DNA of 64,000 nt from Deltaproteobacteria bacterium (GTDB lineage: Bacteria > Myxococcota > Myxococcia > SLRQ01): NCBI GenBank assembly GCA_029210625.1, contig JARGFU010000006.1, positions 124,001 through 188,000 of the forward strand, read 5' to 3'. This document shows, in pieces, positions 60,858-64,000 of the stretch; within the stretch, counting starts at the first letter, position 1; each line of letters starts with the position of its first letter. The notes under the pieces were generated by a model. The model made no database searches and was not told the DNA's origin. It saw nothing but the letters and a program-made list of their open reading frames with translations. The translations under genes and the position numbers were made by a program.

Positions 60858-61856
60858 CTAGCTGGCCGAGAGGCCGATGAGGTCGAGGTGGAGCATCTTC
60901 TCCAGGGTGCGCAGGGTCTCCAGCTCCCGCAGGGGAGAGGTGAGCACCAGGGTGCCGATGGCCATGCCCCCCTCGATGCGCTCGTAGAGCTCGCGCTCGG
61001 TGGCGGTGAGGCCCGCGGCGCCGCCGCGGCCGGCGTGGGAGATGCGGTAGATCGTGAGCTCGCTGACGAAGGTCTGGCGCAGCTCGTCGAGCTGCCGGCC
61101 GGACACGTCGTCGAGGAGGGCGCGGAGGCGGGCGTCGCTGGGGTCGGTGGCGAGGACCGTCTCGAGCACGTGCCGGGCCTCGTCGTACTGGCCGGCGGTC
61201 GCCAGCTGCATGGCCTGGGCCGTGAGCTGCCCGACCGGGTCGGCGCCGGCGTCGGCGCCCTCGACGCGCAGGGCGCCGAGGCGGACGAGGTCGTGGACGC
61301 GCCGCAGGATGGCCGAGCGGGAGAGGGCGAAGCTCACCCGCACCTGGCCGAGGGTCAGGCCGCGCTGGGCGCAGCGCAGCAGGATCCTCCCGAGGCCGCT
61401 CACCCCCGCGGCGGCGGCGGCGTCGGCGATGTGCAGGCCGGCCGACTCGTCGGGGTAGGCCGCCTCCACCTGGGGCCACTCGTCGCGGTGGCGCATCCCC
61501 TCGTGGACCAGCTGGCGCACCGGGATCTCCACCTGCACGGCCCCCTCCGGATCGGGGACGCCGGGCTCGAAGACGAAGGTGCCGTCGTCCTCGAGGAAGA
61601 GGTCGAGGAGGCGCTCGTGGGCCTCGAGCGGGTCGGGGAGCTCCAGCCAGGGCTCGTCCGCGGCCCGGGGCTTGAGGCGGGCGATGACGTCGGTGCCGGC
61701 CGGCGCCGGGGAGGCGGCGGTGATCAGCCGGCCGTCCACGTGCATCCAGACCTCGTGCCCCTCGCGGTTGAGCACCAGCAGGCCGCTGCGGCTGCTCAGG
61801 TCGATCCACTGAAGGACCTCCGCGAGAGGCATGGTGTCCAGCTCACCCCGTAGCAT
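60858..61856 (-). CDS. DUF4388 (PatA-like) regulatory protein
   Basis: The protein has 332 residues. The N-terminal DUF4388 domain begins LRGELDTMPLAEVLQWIDLSSRSGLLVL and has HVDGRLITAAS (to about 130). A winged-helix-like segment (about 170-200; LTLGQVRVSFALSRSAILRRVHDLVRLGALRV) and a TPR-like helical hairpin (about 205-245) follow, then a C-terminal helical domain similar to the end of other DUF4388 proteins. It is divergent from the MglA-like gene with 44 bases between starts, so the two may be linked. AGAGGGGA precedes the ATG. Confidence 0.8.
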   Translation of the reverse strand: MLRGELDTMPLAEVLQWIDLSSRSGLLVLNREGHEVWMHVDGRLITAASPAPAGTDVIARLKPRAADEPWLELPDPLEAHERLLDLFLEDDGTFVFEPGVPDPEGAVQVEIPVRQLVHEGMRHRDEWPQVEAAYPDESAGLHIADAAAAAGVSGLGRILLRCAQRGLTLGQVRVSFALSRSAILRRVHDLVRLGALRVEGADAGADPVGQLTAQAMQLATAGQYDEARHVLETVLATDPSDARLRALLDDVSGRQLDELRQTFVSELTIYRISHAGRGGAAGLTATERELYERIEGGMAIGTLVLTSPLRELETLRTLEKMLHLDLIGLSAS

Positions 61857-61888
61857 CGATCCCCTCTCTTCGCCGGCCGGACCCGTGG

Positions 61889-61894
61889 TACCGT
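61889..61894 (+). promoter_or_regulatory. candidate -10 element (TACCGT) for a leaderless transcript
   Basis: TACCGT fits the TANNNT core and ends six bases before the GTG at 61901, the spacing seen at 2080 and 13960. No ribosome site lies between. The hexamer is part of a GGTACC palindrome in a 44-base divergent spacer. Confidence 0.35.
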
Positions 61895-61900
61895 GGCGGC

Positions 61901-63019
61901 GTGTCTCGTATCAATCCACTCTCCCGAGAGATCTCGGCCAAGATCGTCTACTACGGTCCCGGGCTCTCCGGAAAGACGACGACTCTACAGTACATCCACG
62001 ACCACGTCCGTCCAGCCCAGCGCGGGGAGATGATCTCCCTGGCCACCGAGGGCGATCGGACGATCTTCTTCGACTTCCTGCCCCTCTCCTTCGAGCGGGT
62101 CCGGGGGATGTCGGTGAGGCTCCAGCTCTACACGGTGCCCGGCCAGGTCTACTACGCGGCCACCCGGAAGCTGGTCCTCAACGGCGCCGACGGCGTGGCC
62201 TTCGTCGCCGACAGTCAGCCCGCGGCCATCGAGCGCAACCGGGAGTCCCTCCAGGACCTCTCCGAGAACCTCGCCGAGCTGGGCTACGACCTGGCCAGCT
62301 TCCCCTTCGTCATCCAGTACAACAAGCGCGACCTGCCCACCGTGATGTCGGTCGAGGAGCTCGACGCCGAGCTGAACACCGGGGCGCACAAGGTCCCCAC
62401 CTACGAGACCTGCGCCACCGTGGGCACCGGGGTCTTCCCGGCGCTCAAGGAGATCGTCCGCCTCACGATCCGCGACCTGAAGGAGCGGCGGGAGGCCGCC
62501 GCCCGGGCGCCGCGCGAGGCGACCTTCGACGAGGTCGAGCCGGGCGAGGGCATGCTCTCGGCCGGCCTGGCCCTGGCGGCGCAGGCGATGGAGGCCGAGG
62601 CGGCCAACGAGGCCGAGGCCGCGCGGCCCGCGCCGCCGCTGCCGCCGGAGGGTGTGGCCGAGCCCGAGGCCGCCACCGAGGACCGGGGCAGCATGACCCC
62701 GGGGGTGAGCTTCGCCTCCTGCTTCGAGGGGCCGACGCGCGACGTGGTGCAGGTCCTCGAGGCCCACATCATCGAGAAGCGCTGGGCGCCCGCCGTCCGG
62801 CTGGCGGCCCAGCTGGTCCACGAGATCCTCGAGGGGCTGCCCGGGGCCACCGAGGCCGACGGTCCGACCGCCCGGGCGGTGGCCCTCGGCCTCGACGGGC
62901 GGGAGTTCCTCCGGCTCTCCCGCCTCGCCAGCACCCCCGACGAGGCGGTGCAGCAGGCCGACGCGCTCTTCGCCCTCCACCAGGTGGTCGCGGCGCGGCT
63001 GAAGGTCCGCTCGCTCTGA
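61901..63019 (+). CDS. MglA-type small GTPase with C-terminal extension
   Basis: The protein has 372 residues; the first ~195 match MglA closely. The P-loop is GPGLSGKTT (19-27), the switch region FFDFLPL is at 56-62, and LYTVPGQ has Thr78 and Gln82 as in Myxococcus xanthus MglA, where Thr replaces the usual Asp of G proteins. FVADSQ and QYNKRDLP follow. Residues about 196-270 are a charged Ala/Glu/Pro linker and about 270-372 form a helical domain with no recognised family. MglA sets front-rear polarity. No mglB (roadblock) gene is adjacent. The GTG start gives MSRINPLSREI, which aligns with MglA. Confidence 0.9.
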   Translation: MSRINPLSREISAKIVYYGPGLSGKTTTLQYIHDHVRPAQRGEMISLATEGDRTIFFDFLPLSFERVRGMSVRLQLYTVPGQVYYAATRKLVLNGADGVAFVADSQPAAIERNRESLQDLSENLAELGYDLASFPFVIQYNKRDLPTVMSVEELDAELNTGAHKVPTYETCATVGTGVFPALKEIVRLTIRDLKERREAAARAPREATFDEVEPGEGMLSAGLALAAQAMEAEAANEAEAARPAPPLPPEGVAEPEAATEDRGSMTPGVSFASCFEGPTRDVVQVLEAHIIEKRWAPAVRLAAQLVHEILEGLPGATEADGPTARAVALGLDGREFLRLSRLASTPDEAVQQADALFALHQVVAARLKVRSL

Positions 63020-63044
63020 AGCGACGCTCGGTCCGAAGCGACGA

Positions 63045-64000
63045 TCAGGGTAGGGGGCTCGGCTCGGCGAGGAGGGTCGCGAGGACCTCCGGATCCGAGG
63101 TCGGCAGCTCGCAGGTCCGACCCCGGCAGACGTAGGCGGTCGCCCGGCCCTCGAGGGCGTTCCTCCCGGCGAGGAGGGGCAGGCGTCGGGCCAGGGCCTC
63201 GACCCGCTCCTCGGCGACGACGAGGAGGCTGCGGTTCGGCAGGTAGGTGCGGCGCAGCCGGGCGAGCAGCGCCTCGCCGGGATCGCCCTCGGGGAGGACC
63301 ACCACGACCTCCGTCACCCGGTCCAGGCGGCGCTCGAGCGCGGCGCCCAGGAGGGGGACCGCCGGGCCGGCCTCGCGCAGCAGGCTCGCCTGGCCGCAGA
63401 GGATCCCCTCGGCCCGCGCGAGGTGCGACGGGTCCTGGAGCAGGTCCGCCAGGCGCAGGTGCAGGAGGGCGGCGACCGAGTTCCCCGAGGGCAGGGCGCC
63501 GTCGTAGTCGGGCTTCTCGCGGGTGATCAGCGCCTCGTGCCGCGCGCCGGTCTGGAAGTAGCCGCCGGCCTCGTCGTCGCCGAAGCCCGCCTCGAGGCCG
63601 CCGAGGATCGCCTCCGCCTCCTCCAGCCACGCGGGCTCGCCGCTGGCCTCGAAGAGATCGAGGAGCCCCTGGGCGAGGAGAGCGTGGTCGTCGAGGAAGG
63701 CCGGGCCGCTCCGGCGCTCGCCGGTGAGCGAGTGCAGGAGCTCTCCCTCGACCCGCGCCTCGTCGAGGAGGCGGCGGGCGCAGCGGCGTCCGGCCTCGAG
63801 GTAGTCCTCCCGCGCGAGGGCGAAGCCCGCCCGGGAGAGCGCCGAGAGGACGAGCCCGTTCCAGGCCACCAGGATCTTCTCGTCCCGCCGCGGCGCCGGG
63901 CGGCCCGCCCGGGCCTCCAGCAGCTTCAGGCGCAGCGGCTCGAGGCGCCGGTGGAGCGCCTCCGGCTCCAGCCCCAGCTCCCGGGCCAGGGCCTCCCGGG
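63045..64000 (-). CDS. YyaL/DUF255-type protein, C-terminal part (cut by window end)
   Basis: The frame is open from the window edge to its stop at 63045, so only the C-terminal ~317 residues are seen and the true start lies beyond 64000. The visible segment DEKILVAWNGLVLSALSRAG and HALLAQGLLDLFEASGEP, ALPSGNSVAALLHLRLADL match the alpha/alpha toroid of the YyaL / spermatogenesis-associated protein 20 family, whose thioredoxin-like N-terminal domain would lie outside the window. Near the end is YVCRGRTCELPTSDPE, a usual family ending with two Cys. Its role is unknown; it converges on the MglA-like gene. Confidence 0.85.
   Translation of the reverse strand, partial: REALARELGLEPEALHRRLEPLRLKLLEARAGRPAPRRDEKILVAWNGLVLSALSRAGFALAREDYLEAGRRCARRLLDEARVEGELLHSLTGERRSGPAFLDDHALLAQGLLDLFEASGEPAWLEEAEAILGGLEAGFGDDEAGGYFQTGARHEALITREKPDYDGALPSGNSVAALLHLRLADLLQDPSHLARAEGILCGQASLLREAGPAVPLLGAALERRLDRVTEVVVVLPEGDPGEALLARLRRTYLPNRSLLVVAEERVEALARRLPLLAGRNALEGRATAYVCRGRTCELPTSDPEVLATLLAEPSPLP

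Overview
The window reads as chromosomal DNA of a very GC-rich Gram-negative bacterium, most likely of the Myxococcota / deltaproteobacterial kind. The evidence is a gene for an MglA-type gliding GTPase with the unusual Thr78/Gln82 switch region, a MopE-like metal-binding lipoprotein, several proteins with the DUF4388 (PatA-like) domain, many lipoproteins, outer-membrane barrels, and a sigma-54 activator beside a chemosensory operon. Genes are tightly packed with many 4-base ATGA/GTGA overlaps and frequent GTG or TTG starts. No insertion sequence, prophage, CRISPR array, rRNA or tRNA was recognised. No gene-free stretch exceeds 300 bases; the longest (33455-33667, 213 bases) shows only the promoter of the GGDEF gene.

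Layout. 1-10.3 kb: accessory and metabolic genes, including a HIT-like/HD fusion, a START-like lipid-binding protein, a MuiA-family protein, a membrane-anchored retropepsin-like protease, a lipoprotein hydrolase / methyltransferase / quinone-reductase-like run, and an alarmone synthetase fused to TPR repeats. 10.3-13.9 kb: a leftward operon of outer-membrane porin, ApbE flavin transferase, FMN-binding protein and a small His-rich membrane protein, behind a promoter overlapped by a good Fur box; this looks like an iron-controlled flavin electron-transfer locus. 13.9-21.6 kb: envelope lipoproteins (MopE-like, phospholipase D-like, cupredoxin-like), a phosphoesterase and an esterase. 21.7-24.7 kb: housekeeping genes (exonuclease III, ribosome hibernation factor, Trm112-like, MoaB, CoA-binding, VOC). 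24.7-26.8 kb: a DprE1/DprE2-like pair. 27.9-32.3 kb: an operon of inactive-transglutaminase/7TM protein, ATP-grasp ligase and periplasmic TPR protein. 32.3-39.5 kb: a GGDEF response regulator, a large alpha-2-macroglobulin lipoprotein and an NtrC-type activator.

39.7-50.6 kb is one rightward chemosensory operon: two coiled-coil GAF proteins, a DUF4388/GAF protein, CheY, CheD, CheA, CheW, a membrane chemoreceptor, CheR, CheB and a degenerate histidine-kinase-like protein. A sigma-54-like promoter precedes it, next to inverted repeats and the activator gene. A second degenerate kinase-like gene converges on its 3' end. 51.9-57.5 kb is a leftward TetR / RND / LolA-like / outer-membrane-barrel operon, probably for export of a hydrophobic molecule. 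57.6-64 kb holds a mercuric-reductase-like flavoprotein with a VTT membrane partner, a radical SAM protein, a DUF4388 protein, the extended MglA-like GTPase, and the C-terminal part of a YyaL-type protein cut by the window end.

Several transcription units carry a TANNNT-like hexamer six bases before the start codon, which suggests that leaderless mRNAs are used here. All functions are inferred from motifs read by eye; no database search was possible.
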